Assembly: GCF_000427665.1 (NCBI RefSeq)
Contig: NZ_KE386572.1
Span: 3,124,196 to 3,188,195 of the forward strand
DNA from: Geminicoccus roseus DSM 18922
GTDB lineage: Bacteria; Pseudomonadota; Alphaproteobacteria; Geminicoccales; Geminicoccaceae
Length of the DNA: 64,000 bases
Direction of reading: 5' to 3'
The number at the start of each line of letters is the position of its first letter. Position 1 is the stretch's first letter. Below the pieces are notes generated by a model. The model saw only the letters and a program-made list of their open reading frames with translations. It did not search any database and had not been told where the DNA came from. The position numbers were made by a program, and so were the translations under genes. Shown here one piece after another: positions 39,201 to 50,461 of this stretch.

Positions 39201-39734
39201 ATGTCCCGTATCGGCAAGCACCCGGTCTCCGTACCGGCTGGCACCACCGTGACGGTGGAAGGCCAGACCATCAAGGCCAAGGGCAAGCTCGGCGAGCTGT
39301 CGGCGGTCCTGCACGACGCGGTTTCCGCGACCTACGAGAACGGCGCGATCACCGTGCTCCCGCGCGAGATGGACCGCCAGGGCCGCTCGCTATGGGGCAC
39401 CTCCCGCTCGGTCGTCGCGAACCTGGTCAAGGGCGTGTCGGAAGGGTTCACGGAGAAGCTGGAGATCAGCGGCGTGGGTTACCGCGCGGCGCTGGACGGC
39501 TCGATCCTGAACCTGCAGCTCGGCTACAGCCACGACATCAAGTACGCGGTGCCGAAGGAGATCAAGGTCGTGGTCGACACCCCGACCTCGATCCAGATCA
39601 GCGGCGCCGACAAGCAGAAGGTCGGGCAGCTCGCTTCCGAGATCCGCGCGTTCCGCCTGCCGGAGCCCTACAAGGGCAAGGGCGTGAAGTACGCCGGCGA
39701 GACGATCCGTCGCAAAGAAGGCAAGAAGAAGTAA
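39201..39734 (+). CDS. rplF: 50S ribosomal protein L6
   Basis: L6 is a duplicated-domain protein near the sarcin-ricin loop. The 177-residue product starts [17 protein letters not shown] and ends with [20 protein letters not shown]. The ATG at 39201 is 2 bases after rpsH; the upstream extension to 39183 is not supported. Confidence 0.98.
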   Translation: MSRIGKHPVSVPAGTTVTVEGQTIKAKGKLGELSAVLHDAVSATYENGAITVLPREMDRQGRSLWGTSRSVVANLVKGVSEGFTEKLEISGVGYRAALDGSILNLQLGYSHDIKYAVPKEIKVVVDTPTSIQISGADKQKVGQLASEIRAFRLPEPYKGKGVKYAGETIRRKEGKKK

Positions 39735-39736
39735 CC

Positions 39737-40099
39737 ATGGTGAAGGTGGACGAGCGCTTCGAGCGTCGCCGGCGTCGGGTTCGCTTCGCGATCCGGCAGC
39801 GGGCTTCCGGCCGTGCCCGGCTGTCGGTGTTCCGGTCGAGCTGCCACATCTACGCCCAGGTCATCGACGACCTGAGGGGCGTGACGGTGGCGGCAGCCTC
39901 GACGATCGAGCCGACGTTGCGCGGCGAGCTGAAGACCGGTGCGGACAGCGAGGCGGCCAAGCGGGTCGGCTTGCTGCTCGCCGAGCGCGCCAAGGCGGCC
40001 GGTATCGATACGGTAGTGTTCGATCGTGGTGGTTATCAGTACCACGGTCGTGTGAAGGCTCTGGCCGACGGCGCCCGCGAGGGCGGCCTGTCGTTCTGA
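39737..40099 (+). CDS. rplR: 50S ribosomal protein L18
   Basis: L18 binds 5S rRNA with L5. The 120-residue product begins [20 protein letters not shown], with [18 protein letters not shown] and [23 protein letters not shown] 39737 lies 2 bases after rplF. Confidence 0.97.
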   Translation: MVKVDERFERRRRRVRFAIRQRASGRARLSVFRSSCHIYAQVIDDLRGVTVAAASTIEPTLRGELKTGADSEAAKRVGLLLAERAKAAGIDTVVFDRGGYQYHGRVKALADGAREGGLSF

Positions 40100-40119
40100 T
40101 CCATCGCGGGAGGACGGAA

Positions 40120-40677
40120 ATGGCGCGTCAGCGCGGTGATGATCGCAACGACAGGGATCGCGGCGAGTCCGAGTTCATGGACCGGCTCGTCAGCATCAAT
40201 CGTGTGGCGAAGGTGGTGAAGGGTGGCCGTCGTTTCGGCTTCTCGGCGCTGGTGGTCGTGGGCGACGGCAAGGGCCGGGTCGGCTATGGCAGCGGCAAGG
40301 CACGCGAAGTGCCGGAAGCGGTGCGCAAGGCGACCGAGGCTGCGAAGAAGGGGCTGATCCGGGTGCCGTTGCGCCAGGGTCGTACGCTGCATCATGACAC
40401 GATCGGCCACTTCGGTGCCGGCCGGGTCCTGCTGCGCTCGGCTCCTCCTGGTACCGGCGTGATCGCCGGCGGCCCGATGCGCATGGTGTTCGAGGCTCTG
40501 GGCATTGGCGACGTGGTCGCCAAGTCGCTCGGCACCTCAAACCCGCACAACATGGTCAAGGCCACGTTTGCGGCGCTGACCACGGTGGCGAGCCCGCGGG
40601 CGGTCGCGGCCAAGCGCGGCAAGAAGGTCTCCGACCTGATCGGCCGCCGCGAGGCGATCGAGCCGAAGGCGGAGTGA
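40120..40677 (+). CDS. rpsE: 30S ribosomal protein S5
   Basis: S5 contributes to decoding fidelity. The 185-residue product has a charged N-terminal extension ([18 protein letters not shown]), then [37 protein letters not shown] and [19 protein letters not shown]. Length and spectinomycin-loop region look normal. Confidence 0.98.
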   Translation: MARQRGDDRNDRDRGESEFMDRLVSINRVAKVVKGGRRFGFSALVVVGDGKGRVGYGSGKAREVPEAVRKATEAAKKGLIRVPLRQGRTLHHDTIGHFGAGRVLLRSAPPGTGVIAGGPMRMVFEALGIGDVVAKSLGTSNPHNMVKATFAALTTVASPRAVAAKRGKKVSDLIGRREAIEPKAE

Positions 40678-40682
40678 CGACC

Positions 40683-40886
40683 ATGGGCACGATCAAGGTC
40701 ACCCAGGTGAAGAGCCCGATCGGGCGACGCAAGGACCAGCGCGAGACGCTGGTCGGCCTGGGTCTGAACAAGTTGCACCGTACCCGCGTCCTGGCCGATA
40801 ACCCGGCCACGCGCGGTCGGGTCGAGAAGGTCAAGCACCTGGTGGTGTTCGAGACTCTCGACGGTGCCGAGACGGCCAAGGGCTGA
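40683..40886 (+). CDS. rpmD: 50S ribosomal protein L30
   Basis: This is a small 67-residue L30: [19 protein letters not shown] and [20 protein letters not shown]. The ATG at 40683 is chosen over a GTG at 40674 because it gives the standard MGTIKVTQ start. Confidence 0.96.
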   Translation: MGTIKVTQVKSPIGRRKDQRETLVGLGLNKLHRTRVLADNPATRGRVEKVKHLVVFETLDGAETAKG

Positions 40887-40891
40887 GAGTC

Positions 40892-41374
40892 ATGAAGCTG
40901 AACGAACTCCGGGACAATCCCGGGGCGCGCGGGCCGCGCAAGCGGCTCGGGCGTGGTATGGGGTCGGGCCTCGGCAAGACCTCGGGTAAGGGTCACAAGG
41001 GTGCGAAGGCTCGCGCCGGCGGTGGCAAGCCTGCCTATTTCGAGGGTGGCCAGATGCCGCTGTATCGGCGTCTGCCGAAGCGCGGCTTCAACAACATCTT
41101 CCGCGCCGACTATGTCGTGGTGAACCTGGATTCGCTGCAGAAGGCGGTGGACGCCGGCCGCATTGACACGGCGCAGCCGGTCGACGCCGCGGCGCTGGTC
41201 GCTGCCGGCCTGGTCGGCAACCCGCGCGACGGCATCCGCCTGCTCGGTCGCGGCAGCCTGCAGGCTGCCCTGACGATCGAGGTTGTCGGCGCCTCCGCCT
41301 CGGCCGTCGAGGCGGTCGAGAAGGCGGGCGGCAAGGTGAACGTGATCGGCGGCCCCGTCGCCGCGTCCGAGTAA
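40892..41374 (+). CDS. rplO: 50S ribosomal protein L15
   Basis: L15 is a late-assembly 50S protein. The 160-residue product has the glycine-rich basic N-terminus ([19 protein letters not shown]), [17 protein letters not shown] and a C-terminal globular domain with the [19 protein letters not shown]-type ending. Confidence 0.98.
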   Translation: MKLNELRDNPGARGPRKRLGRGMGSGLGKTSGKGHKGAKARAGGGKPAYFEGGQMPLYRRLPKRGFNNIFRADYVVVNLDSLQKAVDAGRIDTAQPVDAAALVAAGLVGNPRDGIRLLGRGSLQAALTIEVVGASASAVEAVEKAGGKVNVIGGPVAASE

Positions 41375-41383
41375 GGAAGAACC

Positions 41384-42735
<1,352 letters not shown>

Positions 42736-42736
<1 letters not shown>

Positions 42737-43458
42737 TGCGGGTTATTCTTCTCGGTCCCCCCGGTGCCGGCAAGGGAACTCAGGCGGCGTGGATCCGGGA
42801 CCGGTTCAGCATCCCGCAGCTCTCCACGGGCGACATGCTGCGCGCGGCGGTCGCCAACGGGACCGAGGTCGGCCGGCAGGCCAAGGCGATCATGGAGGCG
42901 GGCAAGCTCGTCTCCGACGACGTGATCAACGCCATCGTCGCGGAGCGGATCGACCAGCCCGACTGCGCCGGCGGCTTCATCCTGGACGGCTTCCCGCGGA
43001 CCACCGACCAGGCCGAGGCGCTCGACCGCATGCTGGCGGAGCGCGATCTCCGCATTGATGCGGTGATCGAGTTCCAGGTGGACCAGGCCGCCCTGGTCGA
43101 ACGGATTTCTGGCCGGTATGCCTGCGCGAATTGCGGGGCCGGCTATCACGACACGTTCAAGAAGCCCAAGGTGCCGGGCGTCTGCGACGTGTGCGGCAGC
43201 ACGGAGTTCGTGCGCCGCAAGGACGACAATGCCGAGACGGTGGCGGCTCGGCTCGAGGCGTATGACGCGCAGACCGCGCCGCTCCTGCCGTACTACCGGC
43301 AGCGCGGCAATCTGCACACGGTCGACGGCATGGCGCCGATCGGTGAGGTGACGGCCGCGATTGCGGCGGTCCTGGAGCCGCTGGCGACGGAAACCGCGTC
43401 CGGACCCGCAGGCGGGTCTGCTGAAAAAGCAGGCTCGTCCGGAGCCGGTAACGCTTGA
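42736..43458 (+). CDS. adk: Adenylate kinase with zinc-type LID
   Basis: Adk interconverts ATP, ADP and AMP. The 240-residue product has the P-loop GPPGAGKGT, the AMP-binding STGDMLRAAV, and DGFPRTTDQAEAL. Its LID carries four cysteines, C130, C133, C150 and C153, in the CxxC-CxxC arrangement that binds structural zinc in Gram-positive and some proteobacterial enzymes. A low-complexity tail of about 25 residues (ETASGPAGGSAEKAG) ends the protein. The stop codon overlaps the -35 box of the next promoter. Confidence 0.97.
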
Positions 43459-43482
43459 CAGTCTTGTAACGGTTCTTATGAT
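43455..43482 (+). promoter_or_regulatory. Near-consensus promoter of the rpsM-rpsK-rpoA-rplQ (alpha) operon
   Basis: TTGACA (43455-43460) and TATGAT (43477-43482) are spaced by 16 bases. The -35 hexamer overlaps the adk stop codon, and the start of transcription would fall about 60 bases before rpsM. Confidence 0.7.
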
Positions 43483-43550
43483 CCGCGCACTTTTGTCGCT
43501 ACCGACCGGTGGCGATGCGATCGCGCGTTGCGTTTGAAGGGGAGCGATCG

Positions 43551-43931
<381 letters not shown>

Positions 43932-43933
43932 TC

Positions 43934-44332
43934 ATGGCTACTGGCAAGGACGCCGGCTCGCGCATCAAGCGCCGCGAGCGGAAGAACATCACGTCGGGCG
44001 TGGCGCATGTGAGCGCGACGTTCAACAACACGATGATCACCATCACCGATGCGCAGGGCAACGCGATTGCCTGGTCGTCGGCTGGTGCGCAGGGCTTCAA
44101 GGGCTCGCGCAAGTCCACCCCGTTCGCGGCGCAGGTCGCGGCGGAGCTGGCGGCGCGCAAGGCCATGGAGCACGGCATGAAGACCGTCGAGGTCCAGGTG
44201 CGTGGTCCGGGCTCCGGCCGCGAGTCGGCGCTGCGTGCGCTGCAGGCGGCTGGTCTGGTGGTCAGCACGATCCGCGACGTCACGCCGATCCCGCACAATG
44301 GCTGCCGCCCGCGCAAGCGTCGGCGCGTCTGA
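43934..44332 (+). CDS. rpsK: 30S ribosomal protein S11
   Basis: S11 lines the platform near the mRNA exit. The 132-residue product has [36 protein letters not shown] and [18 protein letters not shown]. It lies 2 bases after rpsM; 90 bases with a strong hairpin follow before rpoA. Confidence 0.98.
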   Translation: MATGKDAGSRIKRRERKNITSGVAHVSATFNNTMITITDAQGNAIAWSSAGAQGFKGSRKSTPFAAQVAAELAARKAMEHGMKTVEVQVRGPGSGRESALRALQAAGLVVSTIRDVTPIPHNGCRPRKRRRV

Positions 44333-44352
44333 CCTCATCTCTATCCGCTGGG

Positions 44353-44393
44353 ACGGGTCTCGGTGTGCTTCGGCACCCGGGACCCGTTCTTTC
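44353..44393 (+). terminator. Terminator-like hairpin between rpsK and rpoA
   Basis: ACGGGTC (44353-44359) pairs with GACCCGT (44381-44387), and an inner CGGTG/CACC(C)G helix extends the stem. TCTTTC follows. The structure has an attenuator-like shape, and read-through into rpoA is required. Confidence 0.5.
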
Positions 44394-44422
44394 GATCGAT
44401 CGTCGTTCCTGAGAGGCATCCC

Positions 44423-45439
44423 GTGATCCAACGGAACTGGCATGAGCTGATCAAGCCCCAGAAGCTCGACATTCAGGTCGGCCGGCGCCCGGATCGTGAA
44501 GCCACGGTGGTCGTGGAGCCGCTCGAGCGCGGTTTCGGCATCACCATCGGCAACGCGCTGCGTCGTGTCCTCCTGTCGTCGCTCCAGGGCGCCGCGATCA
44601 CCTCGGTCCAGATCGACGGTGTGCTGCACGAGTTCGCCGCCATTCCCGGCGTCCGCGAGGACGTCACCGACATCGTCCTGAACCTGAAGACCATCGGGAT
44701 CCGCGGCCATGGCGAGACGCCGAAGCGCTGCTACCTGAAGGTCGAGGGTCCGGCGGTGGTCACCGCCGGCATGATCGAGACGCCCCATGACGTCGAGATC
44801 ATGGACCCGGACCATGTGATCTGCCACGTCGACCAGGGCGGCAAGTTCTCGGTCGAGCTCACCGTGCAGACCGGCAAGGGCTACGTGGCGGCGCATCTGA
44901 ACAAGGCCGAGGACGCGCCGATCGGCCTGATCGCCATCGACGCGATCTACAGCCCGGTGCGCAAGGTCGCCTACAAGGTCGACAACAGCCGTGTCGGCCA
45001 GCAGACCGACTACGACCGTCTGACCCTGCAGCTGGAGACCGACGGCTCGGTCAGCCCGGAGGATGCGCTGGCGCTGGCCGCGCGGATCCTCCAGGATCAG
45101 CTGCAGCTGTTCATCAACTTCGAGGAGCCGCAGGCCCACGGGGCGGGCGAGGTCAAGCGCGACCTGCCGTTCAACCCGAACCTGCTGCGCAAGGTCGACG
45201 AGCTGGAGCTTTCGGTCCGCTCGGCGAACTGCCTGAAGAACGACAACATCGTGTATATCGGCGATCTGGTCCAGAAGACCGAGGCCGAGATGCTGCGTAC
45301 GCCGAACTTCGGTCGCAAGTCCCTGAACGAGATCAAGGAAGTGCTGGCCCAGATGGGTCTGCACCTGGGCATGGAAGTGCCCGGCTGGCCGCCGGAAAAC
45401 ATCGAAGAACTGGCCCGCAAGGTCGAGGAACCGTTCTGA
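44423..45439 (+). CDS. rpoA: RNA polymerase alpha subunit RpoA
   Basis: RpoA dimers scaffold RNA polymerase assembly and contact activators and UP elements. The 338-residue product has the N-terminal assembly domain ([21 protein letters not shown]) and a C-terminal DNA-binding domain ([38 protein letters not shown]). The start is GTG 44423, preceded by GAGAGG. Confidence 0.98.
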   Translation: MIQRNWHELIKPQKLDIQVGRRPDREATVVVEPLERGFGITIGNALRRVLLSSLQGAAITSVQIDGVLHEFAAIPGVREDVTDIVLNLKTIGIRGHGETPKRCYLKVEGPAVVTAGMIETPHDVEIMDPDHVICHVDQGGKFSVELTVQTGKGYVAAHLNKAEDAPIGLIAIDAIYSPVRKVAYKVDNSRVGQQTDYDRLTLQLETDGSVSPEDALALAARILQDQLQLFINFEEPQAHGAGEVKRDLPFNPNLLRKVDELELSVRSANCLKNDNIVYIGDLVQKTEAEMLRTPNFGRKSLNEIKEVLAQMGLHLGMEVPGWPPENIEELARKVEEPF

Positions 45440-45514
45440 GGTTCTTTCGGACCTCGGTGCTGAATGTAGCTTAGGCGCGGCCCCTTGGCCGCTGGTTGAA
45501 GTCGGAAGGTCATC

Positions 45515-45949
45515 ATGCGTCATCGTGTACGCGGTCGGGCGTTCAGCCGCGACAGCTCCCACCGGCAGGCGATGTTCGCCAACCTGGTGAGCGCCCTGGT
45601 CAAGCACGAGCAGATCGTGACGACCCTGCCGAAGGCCAAGGAGCTGCGGCCGATCGTCGAGAAGATGGTCACGCTCGCCCGCAAGGGCGATCTGGCCGCC
45701 CGTCGTCTGCTGATCGCGCGCACGCGCAGCGAGGCGGCGGCGAAGAAGCTCGTCGAGGTGCTGGGCCCGCGCTACAGCAACCGTCCGGGCGGCTATGTCC
45801 GGATCCTCAAGGCTGGCTTTCGCTACGGCGACAACGCGCCGGTGGCGGTGATCGAGTTCGTCGACCGCGACATCGACGCCAAGGGCAAGGACAGCGGTCC
45901 GGTCCAGGTGCGCGAGGACGAGAACGAGGCGGTCGCCGCGGCGGCCTGA
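45515..45949 (+). CDS. rplQ: 50S ribosomal protein L17
   Basis: L17 is the last gene of the block. The 144-residue product starts [20 protein letters not shown], with [20 protein letters not shown] and [18 protein letters not shown]. The 75-base leader contains a GCGGCC-CCTT-GGCCGC hairpin. Confidence 0.98.
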   Translation: MRHRVRGRAFSRDSSHRQAMFANLVSALVKHEQIVTTLPKAKELRPIVEKMVTLARKGDLAARRLLIARTRSEAAAKKLVEVLGPRYSNRPGGYVRILKAGFRYGDNAPVAVIEFVDRDIDAKGKDSGPVQVREDENEAVAAAA

Positions 45950-46001
45950 TCCGGCGGAGCCTTTTGGCTTCTCGATCGCCGGTCGAACGACCATATCGAA
46001 G

Positions 46002-46036
46002 AGGGCCGGGCGGCGACGTCCGGCCCTTCGTCGTTT
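46002..46036 (+). terminator. Terminator of the alpha operon
   Basis: An 8-base-pair perfect stem, AGGGCCGG with CCGGCCCT (10-base loop), is followed by TCGTCGTTT, 53 bases after the rplQ stop. Confidence 0.65.
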
Positions 46037-46060
46037 CCAGCCCACCAACGGAGCTCGCGG

Positions 46061-47476
46061 ATGCGCAGCCTCGTCGCCTTGCCGTCGGTGATCGGCCTCG
46101 TCCTGCTGCTCCTCTGGGCGCCGCTTCAGGCACAGGAACGCCAGGTTCCGGCCTCCCAGGCGCAGGTCCGGCTGAGCTTCGCGCCGGTGGTCCGGGCGGT
46201 GGTGCCGGCAGTGGTCAACATCCAGACTTCGCGCGACGTGGCAGGCGCCAACCGGCCGTTCCTGAACGATCCGCTGCTGGAGTTCTTTTTCGGCCAGAAC
46301 CGCGGGCGCGCTCCGGCCGAACGGCGGGTCGAGAACTCCCTGGGCTCCGGCGTGATCCTGCGCGGCGACGGGGTGGTGGTGACCAACAACCACGTGATCG
46401 AGGGCGCCGACCAGATCACAGTCATCCTGTCCGACCGGCGGTCGTTCCAGGCGGAACTCCTGTCGCGCGACGAGCGTGCCGACTTGGCCTTCCTCAAGAT
46501 CGATCCGGGCAACGAGACCCTGCCGACCCTGCAACTCGCCAGCTCGGATGCGCTGGAAGTGGGTGATCTGGTCCTGGCGGTCGGCAATCCGTTCGGGATT
46601 GGCCAGACGGTCACGTCCGGAATCGTGTCGGCCACCAACCGGTCTGCGGAAGGGCTGGAGCGCGACGTGTCGTTCATCCAGACCGATGCGGCGATCAATC
46701 CGGGCAACTCCGGAGGGGCGCTGGTCGACCTGGACGGCCAGCTGGTCGGCATCAACACCGCGATCTTCTCGCGCTCGGGCGGGTCGATCGGGATCGGGTT
46801 CGCCATTCCGGCCGACCTGGTGCGGGTGCGGCTGCAGGGCGCGGTGTCCGGCAACCAGGAAATCTCGCGCCCCTGGCTCGGCGCCGACCTGCAGAGCGTC
46901 GATGTCGGGATCGCCGAGAGCCTGGGCATGCAAAGCCCGCGCGGCGTGCTGGTCGGCCGGATCTGGCCGGACAGTGCTGCCGCCGAGGCGCGCCTCCTGA
47001 CCGGCGACGTGATCCTGTCGGTGGATGGCGCGCCGGTGGATGACCCGGCGAGCTTCGGCTACCGGATGGCGCTGCGCCCCCTGGGCACGCCCGCCAGCCT
47101 CGTGGTGCTGCGTCGCGAGGAGCAGATCCATCTGGACGTGCCCCGCGCGGCGGCACCGGAGCGCCCCGCACCGGATCTCACCACCTTCGGGCCGGAGGAT
47201 GCCTTGGGCGGCGCCACGGTCGCCAACATGTCCCCCGGCTTCAACGAGCGGCACGGGCTGGACCCGTTCGACACGGGCGTGGTGGTGGTCGAGGTCCGGC
47301 GCCGCTCCAGGGCCGCCTACATGAACCTGGAGGTGGGCGACGTGATCGTGGGGATCGATGGCAGGGAGGTGCGCAGCGTGGACGAACTCGAGGAGGCCCT
47401 GCCCAGGCGCGGCCGCCCGTTCGGGCTGGCGGTCAAGAGCGGTGGGCGCCTCTACCAGTTCCGGGTGACCGGCTGA
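46061..47476 (+). CDS. Periplasmic serine protease, DegP/DegQ (HtrA) family
   Basis: This is a protein-quality-control protease of the periplasm. The 471-residue product has a signal peptide cleaved after about A24, and a trypsin-like domain with catalytic H111 (TNNHVIEG), D141 (RADLAFLKID) and S217 (NPGNSGGALVD). Two PDZ domains follow (about 275-365, SPRGVLVGRIWPDSAA; about 385-470, MNLEVGDVIVGIDGRE). The second PDZ is preceded by a proline-rich linker. The stop overlaps the rarA start by one base, so the pair is probably co-transcribed; this protease-rarA order is common in alphaproteobacteria. Confidence 0.93.
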   Translation: MRSLVALPSVIGLVLLLLWAPLQAQERQVPASQAQVRLSFAPVVRAVVPAVVNIQTSRDVAGANRPFLNDPLLEFFFGQNRGRAPAERRVENSLGSGVILRGDGVVVTNNHVIEGADQITVILSDRRSFQAELLSRDERADLAFLKIDPGNETLPTLQLASSDALEVGDLVLAVGNPFGIGQTVTSGIVSATNRSAEGLERDVSFIQTDAAINPGNSGGALVDLDGQLVGINTAIFSRSGGSIGIGFAIPADLVRVRLQGAVSGNQEISRPWLGADLQSVDVGIAESLGMQSPRGVLVGRIWPDSAAAEARLLTGDVILSVDGAPVDDPASFGYRMALRPLGTPASLVVLRREEQIHLDVPRAAAPERPAPDLTTFGPEDALGGATVANMSPGFNERHGLDPFDTGVVVVEVRRRSRAAYMNLEVGDVIVGIDGREVRSVDELEEALPRRGRPFGLAVKSGGRLYQFRVTG

Positions 47477-48810
47477 TGGACCTGTTCGGTGAGACGCCTC
47501 CGGCCACGGGTAAGCGCCGGCGGCGCGAGGAGGCCGACCGGCCGCTGGCCGATCGCCTGCGGCCGGCGCGGGTCGAGGAGATGGTCGGGCAGGAGCATCT
47601 GTTCGCCGCGGAGGCGCCGCTCGCCCGGATGCTGGCGAAGGGGCGGCTGCAGTCGATGATCCTGTGGGGGCCACCCGGCTGCGGCAAGACCACGCTCGCC
47701 CGGATCCTGGCCGATGCGACGGGCGAGCCGCTGCTGGAGCTTTCCGCGGTGATGTCGGGCGTAGCCGACCTGCGCAAGAGCTTCGAGGATGCCCGCAAGC
47801 TGCGCGGCTCCGGACGCCATCCGCTGCTCTTCATCGACGAGATCCACCGCTACAACCGCGCCCAGCAGGACGGCCTGCTCCACGAGGTCGAGGACGGCAC
47901 CGTCACCCTGGTGGGCGCCACCACCGAGAACCCCTCCTTTGCCCTGGTTCCCGCCCTCCTGTCGCGCTGCCAGGTCCTGGTGCTGCATCGCCTGGACGCA
48001 CCGGCCCTGAATGGCCTGATCAGCCGGGCCGAGGCGGCGCTGGGACGCCGCCTGCCGCTCAGCGCGCCGGCCCGGGCGCGCCTGGCCGAGATGGCGGATG
48101 GCGATGGCCGCTACCTCCTCAACCTGGTCGAAGCCCTGGCGGACCTGCCGCCCGAGCCTGATCTCGATCCCGAAGCGCTCGGCCGCACGCTGCAGCGGCG
48201 GATGCCGCTCTACGACCGGGCCCAGGAGAGCCACTACAACCTGATCAGCGCCCTGCACAAATCGGTGCGCGGCTCGGATCCGGATGCGGCGCTCTACTGG
48301 TTCTGCCGGATGCTCGAGGGAGGGGAGGACCCGCGCTTCCTGGCGCGCCGGATCGTGAGGATGGCGGTCGAGGATATCGGGCTGGCTGATCCTCGTGCGG
48401 TCGAGCAGGCGCTGGCGGCCGCCACCACCTTTGAGCGCCTGGGCAGCCCGGAAGGCGAACTGGCCCTGGCGCAGGCGGTCGTGTATCTGGCGGCGGCGCC
48501 GAAGTCGAACGCGGTCTACCTGGCCTATAAGGCGGCCCGCGCGGCAGCCAAGGAAACCGGCTCGCTGATGCCGCCCGCCACCATTCTCAATGCGCCCACC
48601 CGGCTCATGAAGGAACTGGGTTACGGGCGGGACTACGACTACGATCACGACGCCCCGGACCGCTTCTCCGGGCAGAACTATTTTCCCGACGGCATGTCGC
48701 GACCGTCGTTCTACCGGCCGACGGCCGAAGGGATCGAAGCGCGGATTGCCGAGCGCCTGGACCGGCTGGACCGGTTGCGCCTGGAACGTGAGAAGGATCG
48801 CCAGCCATGA
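47476..48810 (+). CDS. rarA: Replication-associated recombination protein RarA (MgsA)
   Basis: RarA is an AAA+ ATPase acting at stalled replication forks and interacting with SSB and the clamp. The 444-residue product has an N-terminal region (PLADRLRPARVEEMVGQEHL), Walker A WGPPGCGKTTLAR, Walker B LLFIDEIHRYN, sensor 1 GATTENPSF, and the C-terminal tetramerisation domain (ESHYNLISALHKSVRGSDPD, RFLARRIVRMAVEDIGLADP). Normal length. Confidence 0.95.
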   Translation: MDLFGETPPATGKRRRREEADRPLADRLRPARVEEMVGQEHLFAAEAPLARMLAKGRLQSMILWGPPGCGKTTLARILADATGEPLLELSAVMSGVADLRKSFEDARKLRGSGRHPLLFIDEIHRYNRAQQDGLLHEVEDGTVTLVGATTENPSFALVPALLSRCQVLVLHRLDAPALNGLISRAEAALGRRLPLSAPARARLAEMADGDGRYLLNLVEALADLPPEPDLDPEALGRTLQRRMPLYDRAQESHYNLISALHKSVRGSDPDAALYWFCRMLEGGEDPRFLARRIVRMAVEDIGLADPRAVEQALAAATTFERLGSPEGELALAQAVVYLAAAPKSNAVYLAYKAARAAAKETGSLMPPATILNAPTRLMKELGYGRDYDYDHDAPDRFSGQNYFPDGMSRPSFYRPTAEGIEARIAERLDRLDRLRLEREKDRQP

Positions 48811-49808
48811 GCGGCGTCGAGCAGAGGACCATCGCCCGGGCCGAGGCGGACTGGCGTTTCGATCGCTGGTGCAAGGTCCATTTCCCGGACCTGGGCTTCG
48901 GGCAGATGCAGAAGCTCCTGCGCACCGGCCAGTTCCGCCTGGACGGCAAGCGGATCGACGCTGCCGCCCGGCTGACGCCCGGGCAGGTGGTGCGCGTTCC
49001 TCCGCTTCCGCTGGCACCCGACGTGCCGCTCCTGCCGGTCAAGCCGGAGCAGCGCGTCTCCGAGCGCGACACCGCGATGCTGCGCAGTCTGGTGATCCAC
49101 GAGGACGACGCGCTGATCGCCATCGCCAAGCCGGCAGGCTTGGCGGTGCAGGGCGGCACCGGCACCACCCGCCACGTCGACGGCCTGATGCAGGCGTTTG
49201 CCGACCGCCACGGCGACAAGCCGAAGCTGGTCCACCGTCTCGACCGCGACACGTCTGGGGTGCTGGTGCTGGCCAAAACCGCCGCTGCGGCCCGGTCGCT
49301 CACCTTCGCCTTCCAGCAGCACAAGGTGCGCAAGCTCTACTGGGCGGTGGTGATCGGCCGGCCCAAGCGCGACGAGGGCGTCATCGACCTGGCGCTCGAG
49401 AAGAGCGGCGGGGCAGGGCACGAGAAGATGACCGCCAGCGAAAGCGAGGAAGCCCGCTACGCGCGCACCGGCTTCCGGGTGGTCGATGCCAACGCCAAGG
49501 TCGCGGCCTGGCTGGGCCTCCTGCCACTCACCGGGCGCACCCACCAGCTGCGCGCGCACTGCGCGCTCTCGGGCTTCCCGATCCTGGGCGACGGCAAGTA
49601 TGGCGGCAAGGCTGCCCATCCGACCGGGGCGCCGTCCGGGCTGGCGCTGCATGCGCGGGAGCTGGACCTGCCCCATCCCGACGGCGGCCGCCTGCGGCTG
49701 ACCGCCGAGCCGGACAAGCCGATCCGCGCGGCGTTCGACTGGATGGGCCTGGGCCGGGAGCTGCCGCGCTTCGCCCGCCTCGACGACTGGCCGGAGGACC
49801 GCCGGTGA
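48807..49808 (+). CDS. RluA-family 23S rRNA pseudouridine synthase (RluC-type)
   Basis: This enzyme isomerises uridines in 23S rRNA. The 333-residue product has an S4 RNA-binding domain at about residues 12-75 (DRWCKVHFPDLGFGQMQKLL) and a catalytic domain with IAKPAGLAVQGG and HRLDRDTSGVLVLAKT, whose aspartate is the nucleophile. LTGRTHQLRAH is the third conserved motif. The S4-plus-RluC architecture favours RluC (positions 955, 2504, 2580), but RluD or RluA specificity cannot be excluded. It overlaps rarA by 4 bases and the next gene by 4. Confidence 0.9.
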   Translation: MSGVEQRTIARAEADWRFDRWCKVHFPDLGFGQMQKLLRTGQFRLDGKRIDAAARLTPGQVVRVPPLPLAPDVPLLPVKPEQRVSERDTAMLRSLVIHEDDALIAIAKPAGLAVQGGTGTTRHVDGLMQAFADRHGDKPKLVHRLDRDTSGVLVLAKTAAAARSLTFAFQQHKVRKLYWAVVIGRPKRDEGVIDLALEKSGGAGHEKMTASESEEARYARTGFRVVDANAKVAAWLGLLPLTGRTHQLRAHCALSGFPILGDGKYGGKAAHPTGAPSGLALHARELDLPHPDGGRLRLTAEPDKPIRAAFDWMGLGRELPRFARLDDWPEDRR

Positions 49809-50461
49809 AGCTGGTCCTGTTCGACTGCGACGGGACGCTCGTCGACAGCGGCGCGCTGATCGTGGCGGCGGCCGAGGACGCGTTCACGGAGTTCGGCGAA
49901 GTACCACCCGACGAGATCACCCTGCGGGCCGCGATCGGGTTGTCGGTTGCGGAATGCATGGAGTTCTGGCGCCCGGCCATGTCGGACGCGGGCCGCGCCG
50001 AGATCGCCCGGGCGTTCGGCCAGCACTACTGGAAGTACCGCGCCAGCGGCGTGCATGCCGAGCCGCTGTTCCCAGGCATCCTCGATCTGCTCGACCGCCT
50101 GGCGGAAGAGCCGTCGACCCTCCTGGGAATCGTCACCGGGAACAGCCGGCGCGGCCTGGATTCGATCCTGGCCCATCACGAGCTGGCCGACCGCTTCGTG
50201 ACCTTCCAGACCGCCTGCCGCCACCCATCCAAGCCGCATCCGGCCATGGTGCTGCAGGCGCTGGAGGAGACCGGGGTCCAGGCGTCCGACACCGTGGTGA
50301 TCGGCGATACCGCCTTCGACGTGCTGATGGCCAAGGCGGCCGGCGCATTGCCGGTCGGCGTCGCCTGGGGCAACCACCCGGTGGCGCGGCTGGTGGAGGC
50401 CGGAGCCGCGCATGTGGTCCACGGCGCGGACGAGCTCCACCCGATCCTGGGACTTGCATGA
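49805..50461 (+). CDS. HAD-IA hydrolase (phosphoglycolate phosphatase-like)
   Basis: This 218-residue haloacid-dehalogenase-superfamily phosphatase has motif I LFDCDGTLVDS (D7, D9), motif II VTGNSRRG, a motif III lysine in KPHPAMV and motif IV GDTAFDVLMA. The cap is the small helical C1 type. It starts with GTG inside the rluC-type stop codon and ends in an ATGA overlap with the ATP12 gene. In alphaproteobacteria this gene commonly sits between an rluC-type gene and the ATP12 gene. The substrate is unproven. Confidence 0.88.
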   Translation: MKLVLFDCDGTLVDSGALIVAAAEDAFTEFGEVPPDEITLRAAIGLSVAECMEFWRPAMSDAGRAEIARAFGQHYWKYRASGVHAEPLFPGILDLLDRLAEEPSTLLGIVTGNSRRGLDSILAHHELADRFVTFQTACRHPSKPHPAMVLQALEETGVQASDTVVIGDTAFDVLMAKAAGALPVGVAWGNHPVARLVEAGAAHVVHGADELHPILGLA

